Assembly (NCBI RefSeq): GCF_002797715.1
Contig: NZ_PGFF01000001.1
Location: 2,999,304 to 3,063,303 of the forward strand
Source of the DNA: Diaminobutyricimonas aerilata
GTDB taxonomy: Bacteria > Actinomycetota > Actinomycetes > Actinomycetales > Microbacteriaceae
Length of the DNA stretch: 64,000 nucleotides
Direction of reading: 5' to 3'
The position numbers and the translations under genes were made by a program. The notes under the pieces are model-generated. The model did no database searches, was not told the origin of the DNA, and saw only the letters and a list, made by a program, of their open reading frames with translations. Below, piece after piece: positions 15,370 through 23,355 of this stretch; within the stretch, counting starts at the first letter, position 1; every line of letters starts with the position of its first letter.

Positions 15370-15375
15370 TAACCT
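15370..15375 (+). promoter_or_regulatory. Leaderless -10 box of the SprT-like gene
   Basis: TAACCT ends six bases before the GTG start at 15382, so transcription is expected to begin at or next to the start codon. This supports the chosen start. Confidence 0.5.
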
Positions 15376-15381
15376 CGATGC

Positions 15382-15837
15382 GTGGCTGAACTCGACCGGG
15401 TGCGCAGATGGGCGGATGCGCTGATCCATCTGCATCTGGATCCTGCGGTGTGGTCGTTCGGTTTCGACAACGCGAAGACGCGTGCCGGGCTGTGCAACTA
15501 CACCGAGCACCGCATCACCGTGTCGCGTCATCTGGCCTCGCGCTTCGAAGACGACGAGATCCACCAGGTGCTGCTGCACGAGGTGGCGCACGCGATGGCG
15601 GGTCCGCGCGCCGGTCACGGCCCGCGGTGGAAGGCGATCGCGCGTGAGATCGGCTACACCGGCAAGCGACTGCACGACGGGGAGATCGCGACCGAGCTCG
15701 CCCCCTGGGTCGGTACGTGCCCGGCCGGGCACGTGCACTACCGCTACCGCCGACCGGCACGCCCGCTCGCGTGCGGGCGCTGCTCGCGCCGGTACGACCC
15801 GGCGCACGCGATCGACTGGGTCAAGCGCGCGGCGTGA
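15382..15837 (+). CDS. SprT-like zinc metallopeptidase-fold protein
   Basis: This 151-residue protein carries a SprT-like domain. The zinc motif HEVAH is at residues 66-70, followed by GHGPRWK with a likely third ligand near His79. A C-terminal zinc ribbon is indicated by TCPAGH and CGRCSRRY. SprT/Spartan relatives act on DNA-protein crosslinks or proteins near DNA, but the role of the short bacterial forms is not settled. The catalytic Glu67 is present, so activity is possible. The GTG start is supported by a -10 box six bases upstream and no ribosome-binding site is needed. Confidence 0.85.
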   Translation: MAELDRVRRWADALIHLHLDPAVWSFGFDNAKTRAGLCNYTEHRITVSRHLASRFEDDEIHQVLLHEVAHAMAGPRAGHGPRWKAIAREIGYTGKRLHDGEIATELAPWVGTCPAGHVHYRYRRPARPLACGRCSRRYDPAHAIDWVKRAA

Positions 15838-15867
15838 CGGCCCGCGCGCCGCGCGCCCGTAACTCGC

Positions 15868-15873
15868 TACGGT
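15868..15873 (+). promoter_or_regulatory. Leaderless -10 box of the CGNR gene
   Basis: TACGGT lies six bases before GTG 15880, the same geometry as at 15370 and 19317. Confidence 0.45.
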
Positions 15874-15879
15874 AGTTAC

Positions 15880-16500
15880 GTGACCGCGGGCCAATGGATG
15901 ACCGGCACGGACGGCCCCCGCTGGTGGTTCGAGTCCGGGGCCGTGAGCCTCGACTTCGCGTACACCGGCGAGGTCGACGGGGGCCGCGTGCAGCAGGAAC
16001 AGTTCGGCCGGCCCGACGATCTCGGCGCCTGGCTCGCCGCGCGATTCGACGGCATCGACGCCCACGTCGACGACCGCGCTCTCGCGGATGCCCTGCTGCT
16101 GCGTTCCGCGATCGGTGCCGCGGCGCGCACGGTGAGCCGGAACACCGCCCCCGACGCCGACGCGATCGACACGATCAACCTCTTCGCCGCGACGCCCGAC
16201 ATCCCGCCCTCGCTCGAGGGCGGACGCCGCCGGGCCGGCGCCACGCGCGTGCAGGCGCGGCAGGCACTGTCGACGATCGCGCGCGACGCAGTGCGCATCC
16301 TCGGCGCCCATCCCGACCGCATCCGCGAGTGCTCCGGCGAGGACTGCGACCTCCTCTACTACGACGAGTCGCGCTCGGGCTCCCGCCGCTGGTGCGCGAT
16401 GCAGCGCTGCGGCAACCGCGCGAAGGTGCGCGCGCACCGCGCCCGTGCCCGGACCGCCCGCACGGGACACACGGGACGCGCGCCCGACGGATCCGCCTGA
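15880..16500 (+). CDS. CGNR zinc-finger protein with ABATE-type N-terminal domain
   Basis: This is a 206-residue protein. The N-terminal two thirds resemble the ABATE domain, starting with WWFESGAVSLDFAYT. The C-terminus carries the diagnostic CGNR finger: RECSGEDCDLLYYDESRSG, then RRWCAMQRCGNRAKVRAHR. The family is thought to bind nucleic acid and act as regulators of stress or antibiotic genes, but this is mostly unproven. The basic tail rich in Arg and Ala is compatible with DNA binding. It is transcribed alone and ends at a hairpin shared with the convergent DUF427 gene. Confidence 0.85.
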   Translation: MTAGQWMTGTDGPRWWFESGAVSLDFAYTGEVDGGRVQQEQFGRPDDLGAWLAARFDGIDAHVDDRALADALLLRSAIGAAARTVSRNTAPDADAIDTINLFAATPDIPPSLEGGRRRAGATRVQARQALSTIARDAVRILGAHPDRIRECSGEDCDLLYYDESRSGSRRWCAMQRCGNRAKVRAHRARARTARTGHTGRAPDGSA

Positions 16501-16532
16501 CCGCATCCGCCTGACCACGTCCGGAGCGCGGA

Positions 16533-16564
16533 CGAGGCCGGAACCCGACGGGATCCCGGCCTCG
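16533..16564. terminator. Bidirectional hairpin between convergent genes
   Basis: A 9-bp stem CGAGGCCGG/CCGGCCTCG lies between the CGNR gene and the DUF427 gene, which converge here. Confidence 0.65.
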
Positions 16565-16578
16565 CCTTCTCGCGCGGG

Positions 16579-16881
16579 TCAGTCGACGACGCGCACGTCC
16601 TTCCAGAACGCGACGTAGTTGCTGAAGTCCTTGCCGACCCGGTCGAACGCCGTCGGGTACGGGGTCGGGTAGCTCCACGCGCGATCCTGCAGCAGGGTGT
16701 CACCGTTCTTCACGCTGAAGTACTGGCACTCGCCCTTCCACGGACACGTGTACGGGGTCGGGCTCTTCTCGAGCAGGCTGTCGTTCACGCTCGACGGCGG
16801 GAAGTACCAGTTGCCCTCGATCTGGATGAGGTCCTCCTTCGGAGCCTCCGCCACCACCGTGTCGCCCAGCATCGCCTTCAT
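16579..16881 (-). CDS. DUF427 domain protein
   Basis: This 100-residue protein covers one complete DUF427 domain. It has the conserved features NWYFPPSSV, TPYTCPWKGECQYFSV (the TxCPWKG signature), and a C-terminal AFWKDVRVV. The biochemical role of DUF427 is unknown; the Cys residues and compact fold have suggested small-molecule or nucleotide chemistry without proof. The start at 16881 follows AAGGAGCGAC. It stands between convergent and co-directional genes without obvious operon partners. Confidence 0.9.
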   Translation of the reverse strand: MKAMLGDTVVAEAPKEDLIQIEGNWYFPPSSVNDSLLEKSPTPYTCPWKGECQYFSVKNGDTLLQDRAWSYPTPYPTAFDRVGKDFSNYVAFWKDVRVVD

Positions 16882-16947
16882 GTCGCTCCTTCGTCCGAGG
16901 TCCGTCGAGGTCGGCCGGAATCCTCCGACGCCTCTCGAGGGGGAACG

Positions 16948-17688
16948 TTAAGCGGTGAAGCTGGATTCCCGCAGCACGGGCACGAGCGTCGACACGTCGA
17001 GCTGCGCCGCGAGGCGCACGTCGTCGGCGAAGCCGGCGTCCACGAGTTCGCGTGCCGATGCGGATGCGGAGACGAGGTGCTTGACCGCGTTACGCAGGCC
17101 GGCGAACGAGGCTCCGGCCGCGGCGGCCTCCGGCGACGTGTGATCGATGCCGAGATCGGCGAGCGCGTCGATGATCGCGCCGGCGCCGAAGAGGTCCTCG
17201 ACGGCGACTCGCGTGGACCCGTCCGGCCAGCGCTCCCCGGCGGCCACGACCGCGACGCGGAACCGGTCGGCCTTCGCCTCCTGACGGGCGAGCACCCATT
17301 CGGCGACCGCGCGGCGGTTGCGCAGGCTCGCCGCGACGACCTCGACCGCCCCGCCGCCGAGCGCCGCCGAGATCGCGGAGCCGTTCGGCGAGGCGACCAC
17401 GACGCGGGCGCCGGCGTGCTCGGGGCCGTACGAGGACGGGGCGAGGCTCAACTCCTCGCCGCGTCCCCCTGCCAGTCGCGCGCCGTGCGCCGCGGCGAGC
17501 GCCGCCGCGTCCTCGGGCGCCGCGGGAAGCACCGTGACGCCGTGCGAGAGGGCCACGTCGACGGTCGTCGAGAACGACAGCACGTCGACGACCACCACCA
17601 CATCGACGTCGTCGAGCACCGAGCGGGCGCCGGCGAGGCCCCACTCGAAGCGCACCTGATACTTGCCCTGGTCGTACGGGTTCGTCAC
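16948..17688 (-). CDS. comB: 2-phosphosulfolactate phosphatase family protein (ComB)
   Basis: This 246-residue protein belongs to the ComB family, whose archaeal member removes phosphate from 2-phosphosulfolactate in coenzyme M synthesis. In bacteria that do not make coenzyme M its role is open. Family features are VVVVVDVLSFSTTVDVAL near the N-terminus, VVASPNGSAIS, a string reading VVAAGERWPDG, and VEDLFGAGAII. The frame runs further upstream to 17721, but the GTG at 17688 (giving MTNPYDQGKYQVRF) has a TAGGGT -10 box seven bases before it. It was chosen for that reason. Confidence 0.85.
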   Translation of the reverse strand: MTNPYDQGKYQVRFEWGLAGARSVLDDVDVVVVVDVLSFSTTVDVALSHGVTVLPAAPEDAAALAAAHGARLAGGRGEELSLAPSSYGPEHAGARVVVASPNGSAISAALGGGAVEVVAASLRNRRAVAEWVLARQEAKADRFRVAVVAAGERWPDGSTRVAVEDLFGAGAIIDALADLGIDHTSPEAAAAGASFAGLRNAVKHLVSASASARELVDAGFADDVRLAAQLDVSTLVPVLRESSFTA

Positions 17689-17695
17689 GCCTTCG

Positions 17696-17701
17696 ACCCT
17701 A
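17696..17701 (-). promoter_or_regulatory. Leaderless -10 box of the comB-like gene
   Basis: On the minus strand TAGGGT ends seven bases before GTG 17688, implying a leaderless message and fixing the start codon. Confidence 0.5.
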
Positions 17702-17773
17702 CCGACGGGCGCCCACCGCATCCGGAGCCCGCGTCATCGGGCGACATCCGGGTTGCCGGAGCACACTGGGCAC

Positions 17774-18244
17774 ATGCGCGTGACCCTGCGACTGGTGCTC
17801 GACTGCTCGGCGGATGCGGCCTGGGAGGCGCTGCGCTCGCCCGCGGGCCTGCAGCACACGGCCGGCCCATTCATGCACGTGCGATCGCTCGAACCGGGCG
17901 GGCTGCCCGACCGGTGGGCGCTCGATGAGGATCACCGTGTCGCGACCTCGCTCTTCGGCGTGCTGCCGGCCGGCGAACAACGCATCCACCTGCACGAGGA
18001 GCGTCGCGGAACAGCACGCATCCTCGTCGACTCGGGAGCGCCCGTCACCGGACTGCTCGCGATGTTCTCGAGTTGGAAGCACCGGATGGCGGTCGCGCCG
18101 ACCGCCGACGGGCGCACCCTGTACCGCGACCGCCTCGACGTCGGCGGGCCGGGCGCGCTGCTCGCCTGGCCGGTGCTGTGGGCGTTCTGGCAGTGGCGCG
18201 CGCATCGCTTGCGTCAGATGGCGCGGATGCTGCCGCTCGTCTGA
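17774..18244 (+). CDS. SRPBCC-family polyketide cyclase/START-like protein
   Basis: This 156-residue protein is of the START/Bet v1-like kind, a fold that binds hydrophobic ligands in a deep pocket. The N-terminus MRVTLRLVLDCSADAAWEAL is the standard opening strand and helix. The C-terminus has a long amphipathic or membrane-like helix (LLAWPVLWAFWQWRAHRLRQMARML). The ATG at 17774 was chosen because the fold begins there. A CACACT hexamer six bases before it resembles the leaderless promoters nearby. The ligand is unknown. It converges on the DUF2000 gene. Confidence 0.75.
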   Translation: MRVTLRLVLDCSADAAWEALRSPAGLQHTAGPFMHVRSLEPGGLPDRWALDEDHRVATSLFGVLPAGEQRIHLHEERRGTARILVDSGAPVTGLLAMFSSWKHRMAVAPTADGRTLYRDRLDVGGPGALLAWPVLWAFWQWRAHRLRQMARMLPLV

Positions 18245-18264
18245 GGGCCTCGACCCCGGCCGGG

Positions 18265-18729
18265 CTAGAGCAGCGGCAACCGGCGCACGAGTCGGTCCAC
18301 GCGGTTGCGCGGACCGACGATGCTGACGGCGTAGTACTCGATGTCGTCACCGGGGATCTCGGCGAGCTGCGCGCGGTATTCGTCGTACACGCGCGTCGAT
18401 TGCGCCGCGGCGGGCATGTCGGCGACGAAGGCCCCCTCGCTCGTCGCCGCCGCGGAACGCAACGAGCGCAGCTGATCGGCGGACGCCCGCAGCACCGTGC
18501 AGCCCGCCCACGGGAGTCCCGGATGCGCCGCCCCGTCGGCATCGACGGCGTCGGCGCCGAGCAGCCCCTCCACCCCGGTCGCCGTCGCGGCGGCGACGCA
18601 CACGACGGCGTTGGCCGCGACGCCGGTCGGCAGTTCCTCGTTCACGACGACGACCCACTTCAGTCGCGCTGCACGCGTCGGCGCGGCGGTGTCGATCTCC
18701 TCGGTCGCGAATCCCACGGTCGATGCCAC
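18265..18729 (-). CDS. DUF2000 family protein
   Basis: This 154-residue protein matches the DUF2000 family, which has a peptidyl-tRNA hydrolase II-like fold but unproven activity. Supporting segments are LKWVVVVNEELPTGVAANAVVCVA at the N-terminus, the middle LPWAGCTVLRAS, and the C-terminal VYDEYRAQL followed by YYAVSIVGPRNRVDRLV. GGAGAGAAC lies before the ATG at 18729. It is divergent from an Lrp/AsnC regulator gene across 105 bases, a layout that often means the regulator controls this gene. Confidence 0.85.
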   Translation of the reverse strand: MASTVGFATEEIDTAAPTRAARLKWVVVVNEELPTGVAANAVVCVAAATATGVEGLLGADAVDADGAAHPGLPWAGCTVLRASADQLRSLRSAAATSEGAFVADMPAAAQSTRVYDEYRAQLAEIPGDDIEYYAVSIVGPRNRVDRLVRRLPLL

Positions 18730-18821
18730 GTTCTCTCCTCATTCGTTCGGTGCTGGGGCGTCACGGTACACACATCTCCGCTGATCCCGCGCGGATGCCG
18801 AACTTCGTGCGGTGAGAGCCG

Positions 18822-18827
18822 TATCCT
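18822..18827 (+). promoter_or_regulatory. Leaderless -10 box of the Lrp/AsnC gene
   Basis: TATCCT ends seven bases before GTG 18835. The 18730-18834 divergent gap also contains the start region of the DUF2000 gene. Confidence 0.45.
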
Positions 18828-18834
18828 GGGCGCC

Positions 18835-19287
18835 GTGGACGAACTTGATCGCGCGATCCTGCGGGAATTGCAGTCGGATGCGCGGCGCAGCAATCGCGAC
18901 GTCGCCGCGGCTGTCGGGGTCGCTCCGAGCACCGCCCTCGAGCGCACCCGCTCCTTGCGCGAGCGCGGCATCATCCGGGGCGCCGTGCTCGATGTCGACC
19001 TCGCCGGCATCGGCCGACCGGTGCAGGCGCTCATCGCCGTACGCATCCGGCCGCCCTCGCGCCCGGTGATCGAGGGCTTCCGCGACTGGGCCGCTTCGCT
19101 GCCGGAGACGCTCGGCGTGTTCGTCACCGCCGGCAACGAGGACTTCATCATCCACGTCGCCGTGCCCGACAACGACAGCCTCTACGGGTTCGTGATCGAC
19201 CGGCTCACCGAGCGCCGCGAGGTCGCCGACGTGCGCACCTCCGTCGTCTACGAACACCTGCGGAACCCGGGCATCGCGCCCGCCTGA
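18835..19287 (+). CDS. Lrp/AsnC-family transcriptional regulator
   Basis: This is a 150-residue feast/famine regulator. The N-terminal winged helix opens LDRAILRELQSDARRSNRDVAAAVG and continues APSTALERTRSLRERGIIRG. The C-terminal RAM ligand-binding domain contains ETLGVFVTAGNEDFIIHVAVPD. Members form octamers and respond to amino acids. The divergent DUF2000 gene is a likely target, together with autoregulation. The GTG at 18835 is the start, preceded by TATCCT at leaderless spacing. The effector is unknown. Confidence 0.93.
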   Translation: MDELDRAILRELQSDARRSNRDVAAAVGVAPSTALERTRSLRERGIIRGAVLDVDLAGIGRPVQALIAVRIRPPSRPVIEGFRDWAASLPETLGVFVTAGNEDFIIHVAVPDNDSLYGFVIDRLTERREVADVRTSVVYEHLRNPGIAPA

Positions 19288-19316
19288 ACCACGAGCACGC
19301 GTTCAGAGCACGGGAG

Positions 19317-19322
19317 TAGCGT
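19317..19322 (+). promoter_or_regulatory. Leaderless -10 box of the DUF1684 gene
   Basis: TAGCGT ends six bases before ATG 19329. Confidence 0.45.
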
Positions 19323-19328
19323 CGAAGC

Positions 19329-19943
19329 ATGAGCGCTCTCGAGGTCGCCGACTGGCGACGACGCGTGTTCGCGATGTACGCCGATGTGCGGGCGGATCCG
19401 GATCCCGCGTCCGCGCACGCCCGCTGGGTGGCAGCCCGCGACGAGCTGTTCGCGACGCATCCGTCCACACCGCTGCTGCCGCAGGACCGGGACGGGTTCA
19501 CCGGACTGCCGGTCACCACGTACGACCCGGCCTGGCGGTTCGAGGCCGAGGTCGAGCCGGCGGACGGGCAGCGCATCGAGGTCGAGACCGGCACCGACGG
19601 CTCGGTGCCGTTCGAGCGCATCGGCGTGGTGCGACTTCCCGGCGTCGGGTCCCTCGACGTGTGGCGGCTCGCCTCCTACGCGGGCGGGCTGTTCGTGCCG
19701 GTGAAGGACGCCCTCGCCGGTCGACCGGGCGGCACCTACGGCGGCGGCCGGTACCTGCTCGACACGGTCAAGGGCGCCGACCTCGGCCCCGGATCGACCC
19801 CGGACTCCCTCGTGCTCGACTTCAACTTCGCGTACAACCCATCGTGCGCGTACGACCCGATGTGGGCCTGCCCGCTGGCCCAGCCGGGCAACGTCGTGCC
19901 CGTCGAGATCCCCGTCGGCGAGCGGTACGACGGCGAGTACTGA
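19329..19943 (+). CDS. DUF1684 domain protein
   Basis: This 204-residue protein is of the DUF1684 family, for which no biochemical activity is established. The family traits are a helical N-terminus (VADWRRRVFAMYADVRA), the segment RDELFATHPSTPLLPQDRDGF, a central GGTYGGGRYLLDTVKGADL, and the highly conserved C-terminal LDFNFAYNPSCAYDPMWACPLAQPGN. The conserved CAYDPMWACPLA stretch suggests a structural or active-site motif. There is no signal peptide. REP-like units follow the stop codon. Confidence 0.88.
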   Translation: MSALEVADWRRRVFAMYADVRADPDPASAHARWVAARDELFATHPSTPLLPQDRDGFTGLPVTTYDPAWRFEAEVEPADGQRIEVETGTDGSVPFERIGVVRLPGVGSLDVWRLASYAGGLFVPVKDALAGRPGGTYGGGRYLLDTVKGADLGPGSTPDSLVLDFNFAYNPSCAYDPMWACPLAQPGNVVPVEIPVGERYDGEY

Positions 19944-19950
19944 CCCCGGT

Positions 19951-20037
19951 CCCCTTCGACGGGCTCATCGAACGAACGCTCGCTGAGCCTGTCGAAGCGG
20001 GTCGTACGACGTTCCCCTTCGACGGGCTCAGGGAGCG
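19951..20037. repeat. REP-like cluster (two units and one inverted unit)
   Basis: Two CCCCTTCGACGGGCTCA units flank one inverted GCTGAGCCTGTCGAAGCGGG unit, so the array can fold into alternative hairpins. It lies between the DUF1684 and helicase genes. Confidence 0.8.
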
Positions 20038-20087
20038 GCGCGCACTCATCCCTGGGCGAACACCGGGCCCCGGATGGGCGCATCCGC

Positions 20088-20093
20088 TAGACT
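20088..20093 (+). promoter_or_regulatory. -10 box of the DEAD-box helicase gene
   Basis: TAGACT lies about 185 bases before the TTG start, which predicts an unusually long 5' leader. Long leaders are common for cold-inducible DEAD-box RNA helicase genes, so post-transcriptional control is possible. No other feature is seen in 20100-20270. Confidence 0.45.
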
Positions 20094-20277
20094 GGAACCA
20101 CTTGCAGCGCGTCGCCGCGCTTCTTGCGTCGCAGAACGCATCCCTCGCCCGGCCTCAGAGCCGCTGGTTGACATCTTCTTCGGCGAATCCGATGTGCCGC
20201 TCGGCACGATCGCCACTCCGTCCCACCGACGCGCAGAAGCATTCTGCTCCGGGACGAAATGCCCGAAAGGCACCACC

Positions 20278-21828
20278 TTGTCTGAAACGACATTCGGCAC
20301 GCTCGGCGTGCCCGCCCCCCTCGTCTCCGTGCTCGCCGCGGACGGCAAGACCAGCCCGTTCCCCATCCAGGTCGACACGCTGCCCGACACGCTCGCCGGG
20401 CGCGACGTGCTCGGCCGCGGCAAGACCGGATCCGGCAAGACCCTCGCCTTCTCCATCCCGATGGTCTCGCGCCTCGGCGGCAAGCTCGCCGGCGGCAAGC
20501 GCCGCTCGGGCCGTCCGCTCGGCCTCGTGCTCGCGCCGACCCGTGAACTCGCGACGCAGATCGCCGCGGTCATGCAGCCCCTCGCCGAGGCGTACGGCCT
20601 CAAGACCACCACGATCTTCGGCGGCGTCTCGCAGAACCGTCAGGTCGCGGCGCTGCAGGCCGGCGTCGACATCGTCGTCGCCTGCCCCGGCCGGCTCGAA
20701 GACCTCATGAAGCAGGGCTTCGTGAGCCTCGACGCGGTCGAGATCACCGTGCTCGACGAGGCCGACCACATGGCCGACCTCGGGTTCCTGCCCGTCGTCA
20801 CCCGCATCATGGACAAGACCCCGTCCGGCGGACAGCGCCTGCTCTTCAGCGCCACGCTCGACAACGGCGTGGACAAGCTCGTCAAGCGCTTCCTACGCAA
20901 CGAGGTGCTGCACTCGGTCGACGAGGCGAACTCGCCGGTCGCCGCGATGACGCATCACGTGTTCGAGGTCGCCGATGCCGACGCCAAGAAGGAGCTCGTG
21001 CGCACCCTCGCCTCGGGCACCGGCCGCCGCATCCTGTTCATGCGCACCAAGCACACCGCCAAGAAGCTCGCGAAGCTGCTCACCGAGCAGGGCATCCCCG
21101 CGGTCGACCTGCACGGCAACCTGTCGCAGCCGCAGCGTGACCGCAACCTCGCCGCCTTCGGGTCCGGTGAGGTGCGCGTGCTCGTCGCGACCGACGTCGC
21201 CGCCCGCGGCGTGCACGTCGACGACGTCGAGCTCGTCATCCACGTCGACCCGCCGGCCGAGCACAAGGCGTACCTGCACCGTTCGGGTCGCACGGCGCGC
21301 GCCGGTTCCGACGGCGACGTGGTGACCATCATGACTCCGGCCCAGCGTTCGGATGTCGGGGTGCTGCTGCGCAAGGCCGGTATCAAGGTCGCGGTGCAGC
21401 AGGTCACGCCCGCCTCCCCCGCCGTCACGGAACTCGTCGGCGCGGTCGCCGAGTACGTCAAGCCCGCTCCTCGCGCGGTGCAGCAGCAGGGCGGCGGGCG
21501 CTCGCAGGGCGCGAACGCCCAGCGCAAGCGCGCCGCCCGTGAGGGTGGCGCGGAGCAGCCCCGTCGCGACCGTTCCGGTCGTCCGGCCCGCACGCGTTCG
21601 CGCGGCGGATCGGGATCGGCCGCGGCCGCCCCGGTGCGCACCGACCGCTCGAGCGCCCCGCGACTGGACCGTTCTTCCGCTGAGCCGGCCCGTGCCGTGC
21701 AGAGCGAGGCCGCTCCGGCCCGTGCGCGTGGCCCGCGTCGCGCCTCGGCCGGCGCCGGTCGCCCCATCCGCGTCGGTGACGTGGTGCGCGGCAACGGCGG
21801 CGGCGGTGCCCGTCGCTCGGGTCGCTGA
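20278..21828 (+). CDS. DEAD-box ATP-dependent RNA helicase
   Basis: This 516-residue cytoplasmic RNA helicase unwinds structured RNA in ribosome assembly or decay. All core motifs are present: the Q motif region (SPFPIQVDTLP), Walker A GKTGSGKT at residues 48-55, APTRELA, the DEAD box in VLDEADHM, SAT, and the motif VI sequence HRSGRTARAG. A long Arg- and Gly-rich basic tail after about residue 420 probably binds RNA. The start is TTG 20278 behind GAAAGG; the frame runs upstream to 20074 but that part is not helicase-like. A strong hairpin follows the stop. Confidence 0.95.
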   Translation: MSETTFGTLGVPAPLVSVLAADGKTSPFPIQVDTLPDTLAGRDVLGRGKTGSGKTLAFSIPMVSRLGGKLAGGKRRSGRPLGLVLAPTRELATQIAAVMQPLAEAYGLKTTTIFGGVSQNRQVAALQAGVDIVVACPGRLEDLMKQGFVSLDAVEITVLDEADHMADLGFLPVVTRIMDKTPSGGQRLLFSATLDNGVDKLVKRFLRNEVLHSVDEANSPVAAMTHHVFEVADADAKKELVRTLASGTGRRILFMRTKHTAKKLAKLLTEQGIPAVDLHGNLSQPQRDRNLAAFGSGEVRVLVATDVAARGVHVDDVELVIHVDPPAEHKAYLHRSGRTARAGSDGDVVTIMTPAQRSDVGVLLRKAGIKVAVQQVTPASPAVTELVGAVAEYVKPAPRAVQQQGGGRSQGANAQRKRAAREGGAEQPRRDRSGRPARTRSRGGSGSAAAAPVRTDRSSAPRLDRSSAEPARAVQSEAAPARARGPRRASAGAGRPIRVGDVVRGNGGGGARRSGR

Positions 21829-21843
21829 CCCGCAGCTGAACTC

Positions 21844-21882
21844 CGAAGGCCCGGCTCCCGCTTCGGCGGGGTCGGGCCTTCG
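21844..21882 (+). terminator. Intrinsic terminator of the helicase gene
   Basis: A 10-bp perfect stem CGAAGGCCCG/CGGGCCTTCG starts 16 bases after the stop codon. Confidence 0.75.
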
Positions 21883-21925
21883 TCATTCGCGGACTGGGAT
21901 CCTCCGGCACCTCCTCTTCGTCGAA

Positions 21926-21993
21926 CGTGCCCCCATCCGACGTTGCACCGCCTCCCGACGCCACGATCCGTCGGATGAAGGCACGCTCGGCGG
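21926..21993. repeat. 68-bp palindromic element, copy 2
   Basis: The 17-base arms (CGTGCCCCCATCCGACG and its complement) match except at two positions. The element ends CTCGGCGG and lies 15 bases beyond the stop of the glycosyltransferase gene. Length and ends match copies 1 and 3 although the inner arm sequence differs. Confidence 0.7.
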
Positions 21994-22008
21994 ATACGGC
22001 GGCCGCGC

Positions 22009-23298
22009 CTACTCGACGCGCGAGCCCGCGTACCGCTCGATGAGCGGCAGGATGCCCGCCACACCCGGAGCCGCGGCGATGTCGTCGCCGATCCGCCGGC
22101 TCGCGGCACGGTACGAGGGTTCCCCCAGCACTCGACGCACGGCCTGGCGGATCGCCTCCTCGCTCGGGCGGTTGCTGCGCAGGTCGATCCCCACCCCCGA
22201 CCAGGCGACGCGCGCCGACACCTCCGCCTTGTCCTCGGTCTGACCCGCGATGACGATGGGCACGCCGTGCCGCATGGCGAAGTGCACGCCGCCGTACCCG
22301 CCGTTCGTGACGAGCACCGACGTCTTGGGCAACAGGACGTCGTAGGGCAGGAAGGGGGCGGCCCAGGCGTTCGCCGGCAGCTCGCCGAGGGCCGCCACGT
22401 CGCGACCGCCGGTGGACACGACGACGACCACGTCGACCGCGGCGAGGGCCCGGACCGTGGGCAGCAGCAGATCCTCGACGTCGGCGTTCGCGATCGTGCC
22501 CTGTGTCACGTGCACGACGGGACGCGATCCGTCGAGCTCGCTCCACCACGCCGGCAACGGCACGTCGCGGCCGCTGCGCGAGACGGGTCCGACGAAGTGG
22601 ACCTCGGTCGGCAGATCCGGCCGGGGGTACTCGAAGGACGGCACCGTGAACTGCACGATCCCGTCCGCGAGCGAGGGCCAGTTCAGCACGAACGTGGGCA
22701 GTCCGTGTCCCGTGATCCCGCGCAGTCGAGCGGTCGCGTCGCGCTGCACGGAGGCGAAGACGACGCGCTGGGCCACGAAACGCAGCGCGGCGTTCCGCAC
22801 CCGGCCCACGGCGCCCGGCAGCGGAGGGATGCCGAGGCCGAACGGGGCCGTGTCCCGGCTGTCGAGGCCGAGCGGCACGATGCCCATCGCGAGCACGGCT
22901 GGGCGCCGGCTCCGCGGCCGCGTGAGCAGCGGGAGGATGCCCGTGAACAACGCTTCGGTGAGCACCACGTCCGTGGGGACCGCCTCGAGCGCCGCGTCGA
23001 CGGCGGCCGCCTGAGCCTCCATCGGGCGCACGAAGATCTCGCGGAAGTCGTGCGTGATGAGAGTCGGTCCCTTGAGCCCGACGCGGCCGGGGAACAGCTC
23101 GTCGATGCGCGTGTCGTCGTAGTCGGCGGCCTCGGGCAGCGGGAGCCACTCCGCGCCCGCGCTCTCGACGGCCTCCCGGTAGCGGGCGCCGGTGAGCATC
23201 CGCACCCGGTGTCCGGCGTCGGCGAGGGCCGACGCGACGGGCAGCAGCGGGGCGATGTGCCCGATGACGGGGGTCGAGCAGAACAGGATGGAGGACAT
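22009..23298 (-). CDS. UGT/MGT-family glycosyltransferase
   Basis: This 429-residue GT-B glycosyltransferase is of the GT1 macrolide/UDP-glucuronosyl kind. The N-terminus FCSTPVIGHIAPLLPVASAL is the typical acceptor-domain opening, with the His that acts as general base. The donor domain carries VVHVTQGTIAN, APFLPYDVLLPKTSVLVTNGG and GVPIVIAG, a PSPG-like nucleotide-sugar site. Such enzymes glycosylate small lipophilic compounds, often inactivating antibiotics. The ATG at 23298 was chosen because the domain starts there. It is divergent from a TetR gene 41 bases away, which probably represses it in the absence of a compound. Confidence 0.9.
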   Translation of the reverse strand: MSSILFCSTPVIGHIAPLLPVASALADAGHRVRMLTGARYREAVESAGAEWLPLPEAADYDDTRIDELFPGRVGLKGPTLITHDFREIFVRPMEAQAAAVDAALEAVPTDVVLTEALFTGILPLLTRPRSRRPAVLAMGIVPLGLDSRDTAPFGLGIPPLPGAVGRVRNAALRFVAQRVVFASVQRDATARLRGITGHGLPTFVLNWPSLADGIVQFTVPSFEYPRPDLPTEVHFVGPVSRSGRDVPLPAWWSELDGSRPVVHVTQGTIANADVEDLLLPTVRALAAVDVVVVVSTGGRDVAALGELPANAWAAPFLPYDVLLPKTSVLVTNGGYGGVHFAMRHGVPIVIAGQTEDKAEVSARVAWSGVGIDLRSNRPSEEAIRQAVRRVLGEPSYRAASRRIGDDIAAAPGVAGILPLIERYAGSRVE

Positions 23299-23323
23299 GG
23301 CCAGGCTTTCGGGTTGTATGGCG

Positions 23324-23355
23324 TAGTATTGAATGCATCGTGACTGTACTGAATG
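23324..23355. promoter_or_regulatory. Divergent control region of the glycosyltransferase/TetR pair
   Basis: TAGTAT at 23324 is a possible -10 for the TetR gene. The direct repeats GTATTGAATG (23326) and GTACTGAATG (23346) are exactly 20 bases apart and overlap the TetR start, suiting two operator half-sites on one face of the helix. Confidence 0.5.
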
